A stretch of 64,000 bases of DNA from Ampelocalamus luodianensis (GCA_036346255.1 CM070620.1:30005609-30069608); one strand, 5' to 3'; shown: positions 22,225 to 34,343, counted from the first letter of the stretch. Numbers and translations are program-made. Notes: generated from the sequence alone by a model not told the origin.

Positions 22225-24502
22225 TGTAATATCCCGAGTTTCATTTGAGAGTGCAATACAAATTGAGAGAGAATTAGTGTAATTCTCCGATAGTGCTAGA
22301 ATTAATTTTCGGGAGAGAATAATTAATCGGTAGAAGGTTTCTTTTGGAAAAACGTTTAATCAGGAGATTAGAAGGGGTTTTCTGTGTTTTTGGACAACCT
22401 GGGCTGGGCTAGAGGCCCATAGGCCCATCTAGTGGCCACCAACATAAAGGGTGGGAAACCCTAATTTTCCCCACTTCTCCCTCTCTCTCCCCTTTGGCCG
22501 CCCCTTTGGCCTCCCCTCCGTGCGCCTTGCCTCCTCCCTCCCTGGTCTTTCCTCCATGGTGCTGCCCTCAAGACTTCTTCCCGCTGCGGTGTTGGTCTCC
22601 TTCCGTTGCCGGTCTTCGCGAGGATCGGGACGACGATCGTGGGCTGTGGAACAAGAAGAGGAAATCACCACCAACTTCTTCTTCGAGGCTCACTCAGCGT
22701 CATCTCCCACGTCGTCAAGGGTAACGATGTGTTCTTGGGATTTCTAGAAGTCTTTCGTTAAGTGAGCGAGTAGTTTTGTTAAATTCCAGTCTGTCGCGTT
22801 TCGTTCAGTTCTGTCCAGTATGTTGGAGGGTTGTTTCGGTTATTTTTAGGCAGAATCTGAAGGTTTGGTCTCCTAGAGATATGTAGGCCTCGTTCTTAAG
22901 TTTCAGTGGCCACCAAGTTTACTTGATTCCGAGGTCTGAGTCAAAAGTTATGGATGTTTTAGTACCTGCTGCCAGAAATCTGACGAGAATAAACTGTCTG
23001 GTTATTTCCTAAATTTTGAAAGGAAATTGGTCGAAACTGAAAGTTCACCCAACTAGGTTATTGTAGAGGATTCGATGACCTTTTCAGATTGGTAAAGAAC
23101 GTTCAATTTGGAGTTACCTAATGAAAGTTATGATCTTTTTAATTCTGCTGTTCATTCTGTTGACAGTTTCTGTACTGAAAGTTCAAGCATTTATTAACCC
23201 ATTAAATTTGCCAAATTGGTTTATCACGTCAACTAGAGTATTGTAGATTAGTCAGTTAAGAAGCTACAGCAATTGGGTTTACCATTTTTCGACTTCCAGA
23301 CATTGAGTTATGTTAATTTCCGTGCTGCTGTCCAGATACAGTTTATGGCAGAAATCGTTGTTTTCAGTTTAGGCTTTGTAAGAATGACTTGAGTCATCAG
23401 GAAAGCAGGGTAGAACGCCGATTAGTAGTGTTGGGTATATTATGTCCTTATTGAAATTATTTTACTTGTTTAGGAGGTGAAGCCTCGGGTTTAGGAGTAT
23501 CACCTTTGCCGACTAACGCGTCGCATCGCGGAAGGCAAGTACATTGCCACCCTTAATGATTGTGATTGATGAATGTTTATATGGTCATGCTGTGATTTTG
23601 TATGATACGAGAGAAGATGGATTGTCTATGTTCTTTCATATGTGTTGAATCCATGTTTTGTTATCATGTCTTTCAATATTCGTATTTCATTCTATGCATT
23701 CATTATGCATGTTTCATCCACGTAAAGTGGATTGCAAGTCCCACCATTCCGGTGGGGCGGTGTTGACATTGTCATGTCCGCCCACGGAGTGGATTTGAAA
23801 GACCCATTAATTCCGAATGGGCATGTAAGACCCATTAACTCCAAGATGGGCAATGTTGGACACCGTATGAAACGTTCTTCATACGGAAGTGGATCCGCAT
23901 TTTTGTTAAGATGCGGGCTTGAGTGAACACCGACGGTGTTTCATCGGCTATCCGATATATGCATGTGTGCATCCATTCCTTTGATTTTGAGCATTCATAT
24001 CATGTCTTCATATGTAGTCGGTTGTGATGTGATCGAACTCGATGATGAGTTTGTCTTATTCATATTGAATGATTATCTTATTGATATATGTACTTGCTGA
24101 GTCATGGACTCACTCTTGCGTTGTTTGTTTATTTTAGGTAACCCCGATGTTGGCTCACTTGGGAGGGAGTAGACACGCACTACTGCTCACATCATCCTAT
24201 TCATGTTCAAGATTAAATTTAGTTCTATCTTACATTCGTTAATGATGAACTGTAATAATTAAATTATAATTGGTGAAGGAAGGATACCTTCTCCACATTG
24301 AGGTTGATTTATTATCGCATATGAACTTTCATTATCAATGAACTGAAATAAATAGATTAGATGGTGAAGGAAGGATACCTTCATCATGTCTTGGTTGTTT
24401 TGATACTATCATTAGTTGATTTTATTCGAATTCTTTCGCAATATGGATGTATGTTAGATGTTTTAGGTGACATCTTGGCTTCCGAATAGCCGTGGTGTTA
24501 CG
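22225..24502 (+). repeat. 5' LTR of the 9-kb element
   Basis: It starts TGTAATATCCCGAG and ends GTGTTACG (terminal CA changed to CG). Differences from the 3' LTR are scattered and are mostly single-base indels in C or G runs, for example AAACCCTAATT at 22468 against AAACCTAATT at 29207. It contains a C/T-rich leader with GGTCTTTCCTCCATGG and a hairpin array. Confidence 0.9.
23716..23971. repeat. Hairpin array in the 5' LTR
   Basis: About ten consecutive inverted repeats occur: ATCCAC/GTGGAT, CCCACC/GGTGGG, GACAT/ATGTC, CCAC/GTGG, CCCATT/AATGGG, CCCAT/ATGGG, CCGTATGAA/TTCATACGG (9 bp, perfect), CCGCAT/ATGCGG, AACACCG/CGGTGTT and ATCGG/CCGAT. Loops are 1-10 nt. The stem sequences are unrelated to each other and to those of the solo LTR array, but density and stem length are alike. 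Confidence 0.85.
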
Positions 24503-24504
24503 CT

Positions 24505-24515
24505 TGGTATCGAGC
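24505..24515 (+). other. Primer-binding-like site
   Basis: TGGTATCGAGC two bases after the LTR end resembles the initiator-Met-tRNA primer site TGGTATCAGAGC with one base missing. Confidence 0.6.
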
Positions 24516-27500
24516 GGGCTTTAGGTCCGTGGTTAATAGAAGAACATTAAAATGACACATCGTGTACGATGGGTGGGGTTGAAATTACATTGCTTCCGCA
24601 TTATCGTTGTAATGTTTCATTTGTTGAGCAAATGTTGAATTGCTTCATCATCGTTATTCTTGTTGTTAATATATGATGTGCTATGATATTCAATATCTAT
24701 AAACTAATACTATGATTGTCATGAGATGATCCTGTATATTCATAATTGAGTATTTGGTGAAGCGTGATGTTATCGGATGATAAGAAGTGGAGGTCGTGGT
24801 TGTTACTCCGATTCACTCAGTTACACCACCGCTCGCAGAACGTGGTTAGAGGAGTAGTTACCCGAGTACCATAGTTTCGTGTTAAGCGTGAGTTGCTTTA
24901 GAAAGTTGTTCTCTTTCTTGATTTGAATTTGGCAATTCTTGTCTGTGGTGGTTGATGAACTTCTCAGGGGTTTGTGGTCCATGATAGTTATGGTTTTCCA
25001 TAGATCCTCTTGGTTCTCTCAAACAATTATTGTTTTCGACCGTTGAGTTGTTTCTACTACTTGTGATCGTTGTCAATTGGCAAGATTGATGTTTTCTTGG
25101 TTGCTCCTTCTTTCTCATTGGAAAAGAATGACTCATTTACTCGTTTGATAACTTGGTTAGTGAAGAGTTTTCATTGTAAGTTCGTTTGCATGGGAAAGCT
25201 TTGGCTTTATGCGTTTCTTTTAGATTACTTCGAGCGTTGAGGTTTGAAGTCTCTCTTTTGCTGTAGTAAGGTGTTAGAATCCTTTTGTGATGTCTTGCCA
25301 TGCTTAAATTGAGAATTTATAACTAAGCGAATAAATTGTTACGATATGAGTTACCAAGTTGGGTTATTAGCATGGTGCAAATCAACTATTCTTAACTACC
25401 ATCTATGAAAGTGAAAATGATTAATTTGAAATATCCTTGTATTTGATACATGCTGTATGTTAAATAAAGACCGTCCATATCTGTTCAGAACCTATAGATC
25501 TTACATAAGAGCTAGATTTATCTATTTCATGGTATGCTAAAATTGTTGAAACTTGTATAAAGGACCGGATGGGTGCCGGTGTATCGATTCGTGAAACCTT
25601 GTTTATAGAAAATTATGTTAGTGAATCTTTAATCATGTTTTGAAATGATTTCTGAACAGAGGTCAAATGTTGAATCTATGTTTATAAATGGTTATGTGTT
25701 TGCAAATGGAATTAGTACCATATATTCATACATGATTAATACAATCATCATTTGTTATTGAGCGCTAAAGAAGGTGTTGAGCAACACCCACAGTGGAGTA
25801 GACGAATTTCGTAAGTAGTCTTTGATAGCGTGCCTTGTGATATCGTTATTGCTTAGCATAATCTTGTTATGATAAATTTGTTTCAACCTTGTGGTTTGTG
25901 TTCCCTTTGGGAAGTTTTAGGATGGAGTAATAAAGTTTGATGACTCTTGGTACTAGTGTATGTTGTCGATGTTATTAAGTAGTCAAAATGTGAGAATGAG
26001 GTTAATTCTCGTAGTAATTTGATCACCCATGGTGATATTCTCTAAATGATCAAATTTCAAGTTTTATGTTCATGATCTTTTGAGGGTTCAGGCTTTTATG
26101 TAGTAAATGAAGTTTATCGAGTCACGTTATGTTACAAAGTTGCAATGGTTCTTCAGTGATGCAAGTGCTTCGATTTTGAATACTTATTTGTTCTTATCTG
26201 TTAAGGTTCGATATTCTCTTCTTGCGAGCCTTATGCGTTCAACTGTGGACTCCACTTATGTTCTGTGAGTTCATTGCTTAATTGGTTTCTTATCTTGGTC
26301 CCATGTTCAGTGCGAGTGGTGGATGAGTTTTCTAGTTGGTGAAAATCGTTTCCATTTGTCTCTTCTTTTGAGAAAGAATCAACTCATTCTTTTCACGTGG
26401 GTCTTTTGAAGTGTTTTCTAATTGTTGTTGTGAAATTGATGTTAATACCTATAGTAATTTGATCGCCTTGGTGATATCGTTCAGATGAGAATAATTCAAG
26501 TTTAGCTTTTGTGATATTTTCTTTGAGCTATTGAATCATCTGGTAGCTGAATTTTTTTAAAATAAATTAAGGTATTGGATTGTCCTGTTGCTTCTTAAGA
26601 GATTTGTGTGATTTAATTTTAAAGGCTCTTTGGTCTGAGTTGACAACGTAAGGTTGCAATCAAAGAAGTTATGTTGGTTCCTTTAAGAGGAGAATAATCT
26701 GCTTGCTTTTCATGAAATCCCGTAATTGGAAATGTTTCGAGTTTGGTGGCTGAGATTATTTGGATCTCATGTTTCGTGTGTAGTTGAATTGTTCTGAACA
26801 AATAGGACGTATTGAGGAATTTTATTGGTTCTTATTTAGTCTGTGTGGTTTGGACTAAAGACCTTATCTTGTTCATTGTGGCAAAGTGATGTTAGTCAAA
26901 GAATTAATTTCAGTGTTAAAGGAAAGAGTGCAGTAGGAATATTTGAGAATTTGAGTCAAGTTTTGTAACTCGTGGTTATTTGAATTGTTCATAAACTTTT
27001 GCTCTTTTCACTCAAGAGTTGTCGAGTTTCAATCGCAATGTCATTTTCTTATTGGTTGTTATTTGCTATTTCCATTTTGAGGTGATGCACTACCTCCATT
27101 GTGAACTCAACTTTCGTTTTCCTGCATCTTCATTACAGATTATTTCTTTTGGTCTCGTGCTCTTTGTGAGCGACAACATTTTCTGTGTGGTGAAAGTTGT
27201 TCTTGTTCGCCTCTTTCTTTTGAGAAAGGATCAACCGCTTTGTGCTATAAAGTTTTACAAATCGTGAGTTGTTAATTGTTTGGTGGTGGTTAAGTGATTG
27301 TAGGGGTGAGATTTTGCTACCCACTATTGGAGAAGTAATAGAAGATGAGTTGGTTTTGACTGAACCTCTTGGAGGAAGTTGATTCAGATGGAATGTATGG
27401 TTTCAAGTAAAATTGTATATTGTTCGACTAAGTAGGACCTATGGTATAGTGTAGTTCCGTAACCTTGGTTCATGTTGGAATGTTGGGGATTATCAAATGT

Positions 27501-28795
27501 ATGGAAACCGTAATCAATTTTATAGAGTAACTCTATTGAAAGTATCGTGATATTGTATGAATGATTCTGATGATGTCAATGAGTGAGTATGTCGAATTGG
27601 GGGAATCTTAGAGATTTAATCCGATGATTTCATTATTTGTTATAAGAGGAATTCGTTGTAGAGGTCTCAGAGGTTAAATTTGGGCTTTCCATTTTCATGC
27701 TAAACTTTTGGTCGCCCAAAGATTTGTGTGTAGAGGAGATAGAAAACTGAGTATTCGAGTAGTGGAATGATTGGCGATAGAACCCTTTGATGTAGTTCAT
27801 GAGCGGGTGTAATCAAAATTCTGTTGTGATATTCTTGAAAGTTGGAGGTGATGAGATTGTATGGGTTTTTTAGGTGCTTTGGTGCCTTCTATCAAATTAA
27901 TATCATCAGTTGAATGAGTTGTCTAGAGTATTCAGTGGAATCAATAGGGTCTCTCTACAACGGTGTGGAAGATGTATTTCGATTTAAACCTAACTTGAGG
28001 ATGTTAAATGAAGATGGTTGAGACCGTGTGGTATGCGATGAATTCGAATTCCAAGGTTGGAGAGATGTTTTATTCCAAAAAGTGAAACTAAGGGAAAAAA
28101 ATGTCTTCTTGATTAGTGAAGCGTTTTCTTAATTCTCGCTTGAGCTTTGTGCTGTTGACCAATGTCTTTCGTAAGTCGAGTTTGACTCGATTTTGGTATG
28201 TGTGGTTCTTATCGGTTCGGGAAGAATAAGGAAGTTCGATTTGGGCATTTAAAATGATTCCTCCTTTGGTTTTCGTGGACGTTTATTCGCAAACCGCCAC
28301 TTGGAGGGTGGAAAGGTTTTCGTGATGAAATTCGATTTCGGATTTTACTCTTGATACCAGCTGGTAACATCTAGTTGTGACGTGAATCTTTCTTATTCGG
28401 ATGGTTTTGCCGGAAAAGAGTTTTCTTAAAAGAATTCGATTGTATGTTTCGGTTAAAGGAGGTGATCCTTGCTTTAGTGAAGAGTTCGATTGAAAGGTGG
28501 AACATGAGTTTCGTGTTCTTCGTGCTTGTCGTGTGGTTCGGTTTCAATGGGAAGGTTAACCCAAGGTACATTGGGTTGTTTTAGCTAGTTGGCGATCGCC
28601 AGGACTGCCTCGAGTACATGCGCGAGTACGTAACGTCTTGTATGTTCTCGTGTTGAGTGAGTTCTGGGAGATCCGAGTTTGAGATTTCGTTTGCGCCGTG
28701 GACCAGCGAGTAGGATCTTACCTTCGAGTCTTGTCCAATGAGTATACCTAGAAATGTCGAGTTGAGGGTTAGTACTGACGTCGTTTTACGTCCTT

Positions 28796-28890
28796 ATGTT
28801 GTGGTCCCATCAGTTCGAGAGTGAGGCCACTTGGAAGATGGAGTTTCATTTGCGTGATCGATATCCGGATTCGTTCGAAACGGGTGCTTG
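28796..28890 (+). pseudogene. Remnant of gypsy pol (integrase C-terminus)
   Basis: The frame here reads LWSHQFESEATWKMEFHLR followed by DRYPDSFE. This fits the conserved end of plant Ty3/gypsy polyproteins (VLW--Q---EATWE-E--LR--YP-LF). It lies about 90 bp before the polypurine tract, as it should. The upstream pol is not recognisable. Confidence 0.6.
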
Positions 28891-28959
28891 TTTGTCGTTG
28901 TTTCATTCGATCCACGATTTTCTTTCGTGTAGATTCGTGTTTAGATTCGGGTCGAATCC

Positions 28960-28975
28960 TTTTAAGGGGGTAGAA
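28960..28975 (+). other. Polypurine tract
   Basis: TTTTAAGGGGGTAGAA directly precedes the 3' LTR start, the expected plus-strand priming site. Confidence 0.7.
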
Positions 28976-31262
28976 TGTAATATCCCGAGTTTCATTTGAG
29001 AGTGCAATACAAATTGAGAGAGAATTAGTGTAATTCTCCGATAGTGCTAGAATTAATTTTAGGAGAGAATAATTAATCGGTAGAAGGTTTCTTTTGGAAA
29101 ACGTTTAATCGGGAGATTAGAAGGGTTTTCTGTGTTTTTGGACAACCTGGGGCTGGGCTAGAGGCCCATAGGCCCATCTAGTGGCCACCAACATAAAGGG
29201 TGGGAAACCTAATTTTCCCCACTTCTCCCTCTCCCTCTCCCCTTTGGCCGCCGCCCCCTTTGGCCTCCCCCTCCTGTGCGCCTTGCCTCCTCCCCTCCCT
29301 GGTCTTTCCTCCATGGTGCTGCCCCTCAAGACTTCTTCCCCGCTGCGGTGTTGGTCTCCTTCCGTTGCCGGTCTTCGCGAGGATCGGGACGACGATCGTG
29401 GGCTGTGGAACAAGAAGAGGAAATCACCACCAACTTCTTCTTCGAGGCTCACTCAGCGCCATCTCCCACGTCGTCAAGGGTAACGATGTGTTCTTGGGAT
29501 TTCTAGAAGTCTTTCGTTAAGTGAGCGAGTAGTTTTGTTAAATTCCAGTCTGTCCGCGTTTCGTTCAGTTCTGTCCAGTATGTTGGAGGGGTTGTTTCGG
29601 TTATTTTTAGGCAGAATCTGAAGGTTTGGTCTCCTAGAGATATGTAGGCCTCGTTCTTAAGTTTCAGTGGCCACCAAGTTTACTTGATTCCGAGGTCTGA
29701 GTCAAAAGTTATGGATGTTTTAGTACCTGCTGCCAGAAATCTGACGAGAATAAACTGTCTGGTTATTTCCTAAATTTTGAAAGGAAATTGGTCGAAACTG
29801 AAAGTTCACCCAACTAGGTTATTGTAGAGGATTCGATGACCTTTTCAGATTGGTAAAGAACGTTCAATTTGGAGTTACCTAATGAAAGTTATGATCTTTT
29901 AATTCTGCTGTTCATTCTGTTGACAGTTTCTGTACTGAAAGTTCAAGCATTTATTAACCCATTAAATTTGCCAAATTGGTTTATCACGTCAACTAGAGTA
30001 TTGTAGATTAGTCAGTTAAGAAGCTACAGCAATTGGGTTTACCATTTTTCGACTTCCAGACATTGAGTTATGTTAATTTCCGTGCTGCTGTCCAGATACA
30101 GTTTATGGCAGAAATCGTTGTTTTCAGTTTAGGCTTTGTAAGAATGACTTGAGTCATCGAAAGTGGTAGAACGCCGATTAGTAGTGTTGGGTATATTATG
30201 TCCTTATTGAAATTATTTTACTTGTTTAGGAGGTGAAGCCTCGGGTTTAGGAGTATCACCTTTGCCGACTAACGCGTCAGATCGCTGAAGGCAAGTACAT
30301 TGCCACCCTTAATGATTGTGATTGATGAATGTTTATATGGTCATCTTTGTGATTTTGTATGATACGAGAGAAGATGGATTGTCTATGTTCTTTCATATGT
30401 GTTGAATCCATGTTTTGTTATCATGTCTTTCAATATTCGTATTTCATTCTATGCATTCATTATGCATGTTTCATCCACGAAAGTGGATTGCAAGTCCCAC
30501 CATTCGGTGTGGGCGGTGTTGGACATTGTCATGTCCCGCCCACGGAGTGGATTTGAAAGACCCATTAATTCCGAATGGGCATGTAAGACCCATTAACTCC
30601 AAGATGGGCAATGTTGGACACCCGTATGAAACGTTCTTCATACGGAAGTGGATCCCGCATTTTTGTTAAGATGCGGGCTTGAGTGAACACCGACGGTGTT
30701 TCACCGGCTATGCGGTATATGCATGTGTGCGTCCATTCCTTTGATTTTGAGCATTCATATCATGTCTTCATATGTAGTCGATTGTGATGTGATCGAACTC
30801 GATGATGAGTTTGTCTTATTCATATTGAATGATTATCTTATTGATATATGTACTTGCCGAGTCATGGACTCACTCTTGCGTTGTTTGTTTATTTTAGGTA
30901 ACCCCGATGTTGGCTCACTTGGGAGGAGTAGACACGCACTACTCGCTCACATCATCCTATTCATGTTCAAGATTAAATTTAGTTCTATCTTACATTCGTT
31001 AATGATGAACTGTAATAATTAAATTATAATTGGTGAAGGAAGGATACCTTCTCCACATTGAGGTTGATTTATTACTGCATATGAACTTTCATTATCAATG
31101 AACTGAAATAAATAGATTAGATGGTGAAGGAAGGATACCTTCATCATGTCTTGGTTGTTTTGATACTATCATTAGTTGATTTTATTCGAATTCTTTCGCA
31201 ATATGGATGTATGTTAGATGTTTTAGGTGACATCTTGGCTTCCGAATAGCCAGGGTGTTACA
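28976..31262 (+). repeat. 3' LTR of the 9-kb element
   Basis: It starts TGTAATATCCCGAG and ends CAGGGTGTTACA. It keeps the canonical TG...CA ends and otherwise matches the 5' LTR nearly base for base. Confidence 0.9.
30473..30731. repeat. Hairpin array in the 3' LTR
   Basis: This is the same series as in the 5' LTR. Several stems are one pair longer here (GGACAT/ATGTCC, CCCGCAT/ATGCGGG). The last hairpin reads ACCGG/GCGGT in place of ATCGG/CCGAT, so one T-A pair has become C-G on both sides of the stem, while the innermost pair is lost. Confidence 0.8.
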
Positions 31263-33439
31263 CTCGAAGACCAGGACTACATGACATTGTCCGAAGATGA
31301 AGGTTCTGATGACGATGATGATACGGACCAGCAGGCGGTTCTATCCGAGTAGAACACATACCAGTTCGAGAACCTCGTCGTCAACGAAGGCTGCCATGTA
31401 CCGTTGGAGTACGACCAGAGCGAGGTCAGACTAGGAGCTACGTACAAATGCAAGAAGGCCGTGCAGAATGCGGTCAAATTCTGGGCATTGTCGGCGCGTT
31501 GCACATTCACCATCGTCAAGTCTACCCCAAGATGCTACGACGTGAAGTGCGGCATAGAGGGATGCCCTTGGCGCGTGCACGCATTTCAGCCCAAGTGGGA
31601 CACCTGCTGGAAGTGCTCCATAGTGGTCCCTCACACATGTGTCGTCGCTGAGTCAGTGCAGTCCCACCGGAACCTATCATCAGGCTTCATTGCCAATCTC
31701 ATGTACGGTGAGATCGTGGATAACCTAGATTTTGAGCTACGATCCATCAGTCGGGCCATTGAGGCAAGGTTCCAATACACTATCAGCTATGCCAAGACTT
31801 GGAGGGCAAAACAGAAGGCATTGGAATCAAGGTTCGGCACGTTCGAGGATTCCTACCACAACCTCCCTGGGCAACTTCGAGTCATACAAGACAGGAATCC
31901 CAGCACTCATGTCGACATTCAAGACGCCACACATCCGAAGTAGCCTAATAAGAGGTACTACAATGAGTATTCTTCGCCTTTGGTCCATGCGTCAATGCAT
32001 TCCGGCACTATCGTCCAATCTTGTGCATCGATGGCACGTTCCTGACTGGGAGGTACAAGGGCCAGATACTGACTGCAATAGCGACGGACGGAAACAATCA
32101 AGTTCTTCACGTGGCATTCGCTTTCGTTGAAAGCGATAACACGGATAGCTGGCTGTGGTTCCTGAAAAATGTGAGGATTTCTGTTTTCCAGGACCGTCCC
32201 AACGTATGTCTCATACATGACCGGCACGCATGCCTGCTGCGTGCAATAACTCAGCTACAACGAGGAGAGAACGTACCACTTCCATGGTCAGATCTATAGA
32301 GCTGGTGGTGCATGAGGCACTTGGGTGCAAACTTCTATAAGTAGTTCCGCAACAAGGACTTGATGAACCTATTCAAGCGTCTGTGCAACCAGAACCAGCA
32401 GCGTAAGTTCGAAACACTCTGGAAGATTCTGGACGACTCGACCCAAACCCACAGAAGGGAGGCAGCGAGAAGGGCCGCCCCAAGCGCTGACCAGGCCCCC
32501 GAAGCATTGCCACAGCTACCCACAGACGCTCCTAGTGTCACGAGGAAGATAGGGGCACAGGTCAAATGCTTCTCAGACTGGATTGAGCACGAGCCTAAGG
32601 AGAAGTGGTCGCTGCTATATGACAGGGGTGGTGCTCGATATGGTATCATGACAACCAACCTAGCTAAAGTCTACAACTGGGTCATGCGCGGCGTCAGGTG
32701 CCTCTCTTTGGTTGGTATTGTGGAGGCAATTCTCCGCGGTACCACAAACTACTTTGTTAACAGATGCAGCAATGCGTCGCTCACCATGGCAAATGACAGA
32801 GTACTCTACTCCGCCATGATCACCGCATACACGGAGGAGAAGAGGAAGAAGGGTAAGATGCACCGGGCATTCAAGATGGGCACGAGGGAGCTTCGCTTCG
32901 AGATAATGTGCAGGGATAAAGGACGTCGCGGAACTAACAGCGAGAGGATCACCCATGAGTGCACGCTACGCCGCGATAGTTGCGTATGCACTTGTAACAA
33001 GCCCCTTCTTCTGCATAGACCCTGCTCCCATGTCATGGCCGCCTGTTCGACGGTGGCGTGGCATCCTGGGCAGTACCTCTCTCACTATTTCACCAAGGAG
33101 GTGGTGATGCAAACATGGAGTGCAGAGATGTATGGTTACGCCGTTGTTGGCCATTTCACAGGCCATCCAACCTGGGAGCAACTAATCTAGGCTGCGGACA
33201 TTGCTAGGCTCAAGGGAAAGGTTGGCCGGCGATAGGTACGACGCATCAGGAACGATATGGACGAAGTAGAAGTCGGACGTCACCCGAAGAAGTGCTCCAT
33301 TTGCAGGGAGTCTGGACACACCTTCAAGACATGCCCCACGCGAAATACTCAGGACCAAGGAGACATCGGCATTCCGGACGTCGCCGCGGGGACCTCATCC
33401 GGTGCCCCGACTAGAGGCAGTCCACATGGGAGACGTTGA

Positions 33440-34015
33440 CGTCGCGACCACGAGAAAAATATTATTATCAATGTTCTGAATTATCATTTCAATAAAGTGT
33501 TATGACGTTCTGCTGCAAGTTCTGTAATATCAGTGTGTATGCATTCCCGAGCGAATCGCAATATCACTTACCTTCCTCTTTACGAATCGTTCATACCTCA
33601 AACGTCCTCGCTAAATTCTCCAAAAATTTACCGTAGTAGAACAACATACGACGATGATAAAATGTTATTGCGAGTCTAACAGATTTCGTACCGTTTAAAA
33701 TTTATGAAAATCACAAACTGCCTAAGTGGAATAGGGAAAATCAAAAACTAGCTAGGGCTGAGGTATATATCGTCGGTTCAACTGGCAATAGGGTCCTGTT
33801 GCCAGTTGAACTCGCGATTTCTTCCTGTCGCCAGTTGAACTGGCGATAAATACCTCAACTCGCGACAGGGTGGGGACAGATCTCGCCGCCGATTCAATGG
33901 CGATAGATTCCTATCGCCGATTGAATCAAGCGACAGGACATATTTTTGTAATTTTTGGGAGCGGCTATTTATTTTTGTAAATATCTTTTAAAATAATATT
34001 ATTTAAAAAAAATCT
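33440..34015 (+). repeat. MULE1 right end with sub-terminal palindromes
   Basis: After the mudrA stop, 33545-33765 is a non-coding segment that is also found in MULE2 at about 36985-37190. A cluster of TCGCC-type palindromes follows (33770-33945), including the perfect 19-bp TCGCCAGTTGAACTGGCGA at 33828-33846, then the terminal inverted repeat to 34015. Confidence 0.8.
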
Positions 34016-34034
34016 GCAATTAGCCCAAAAATAA

Positions 34035-34343
34035 GGGTTTGGTTGGATTGGGCTTCATGCCTGGTAAAAATTAGTGTTTGATAGTCTGAAAAGTAGATGA
34101 TTTTTGTTTGATCAAACAAGACTAGGGATATGATGTTTGGTTAAAAACTTTGGCCTGAAAAAAAAAATTAAAGTTAAAAAATAACGTCTTGAGAATAAAA
34201 AGACGTAACTAATGAAAATAATTCATTAACTAACTTCTAATCTCAATTAGCTAGGATTTATTGCTATTTCTTGCAGCCAGGCACTTGTTTTTGAGGCCTG
34301 GGCAGCCAGGCAAAATGATGCCAAGTATCAATCCAAACAGGCC
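34035..34343. mobile_element. Tourist-like MITE
   Basis: The 309-bp element is flanked by TAA (34032-34034 and 34344-34346). The ends are inverted: GGGTTTGGTTGGATTGGGC on the left, GGCCTGTTTGGATTGATAC read inward from the right. The interior carries GCCTGG/CCAGGC motifs. There is no coding capacity. Confidence 0.75.

Larger units (their letters stand above)
24503..28975 (+). other. Non-coding interior of the 9-kb element
   Basis: This is AT-rich sequence with no ORF longer than about 84 codons on either strand. Apart from the pol trace near 28.8 kb I recognise no gag, protease, reverse transcriptase or integrase motif. It holds a number of short imperfect direct repeats (for example GGTGATAT.. 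phrases near 26030 and 26470). This is the expected picture for a large retrotransposon derivative. Confidence 0.7.
22225..31262 (+). mobile_element. 9-kb LTR retrotransposon without intact gag-pol (LARD-like)
   Basis: It is bounded by the 5-bp duplication CTCGA (22220-22224 and 31263-31267). The two LTRs of about 2.28 kb are highly similar. A primer-binding-like site follows the 5' LTR and a polypurine tract precedes the 3' LTR. The 4.47-kb interior has no long ORF and only a trace of gypsy pol near 28.8 kb, so the element must have moved using proteins from a relative. It splits the mudrA linker of MULE1 and is one of the younger insertions in the stack. Confidence 0.92.
19089..33439 (+). 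pseudogene. mudrA-type MULE transposase, split by two insertions
   Basis: Coding blocks are 19089-19440, about 22021-22224 and 31263-33439. The first encodes the N-terminal domain (starts MSDVVNFKIYY). The second is an acidic linker. The third contains the MuDR DNA-binding domain (CYDVKC...CPWRVHA...HTC), the MULE catalytic domain (CIDGTFLTGRYKG around 32020, LIHDRHACLLRAI around 32210), a SWIM zinc finger (CVCTC...PCSHVMAAC around 32980-33050) and a CCHC knuckle (CSICRESGHTFKTC around 33295). Besides the insertions there is a frameshift near 31930, and stops near 31351, 32298, 32341, 33188 and 33233. It cannot make active transposase. Confidence 0.9.
16815..34015 (+). mobile_element. MULE1: Mutator-like element with 9-bp target duplication
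   Basis: The element is bounded by the exact 9-bp duplication GCAATTAGC (16806-16814 and 34016-34024). Its terminal inverted repeats exceed 100 bp: both ends read inward through AATATTATTTTAAAAGATAT, AAATAAATAGYCGCTCCCAA, AAATTACAAAAATATGTCC. After removing the two nested retroelement insertions it is about 5.6 kb. It encodes a zf-GRF/coiled-coil accessory gene (17673) and a mudrA-type transposase (19089-33439), both dead. It landed between the AIG1 leader and a Tourist MITE. A second TIR-like sequence at 18640-18805 lies between the two genes, so the element looks composite. Confidence 0.9.

Noticed and set aside
31277..31943. Separate host gene at 31.3-33.4 kb
   Set aside because: It is the continuation of the MULE1 transposase across the 9-kb insertion; the CTCGA duplication restores the frame of the linker.
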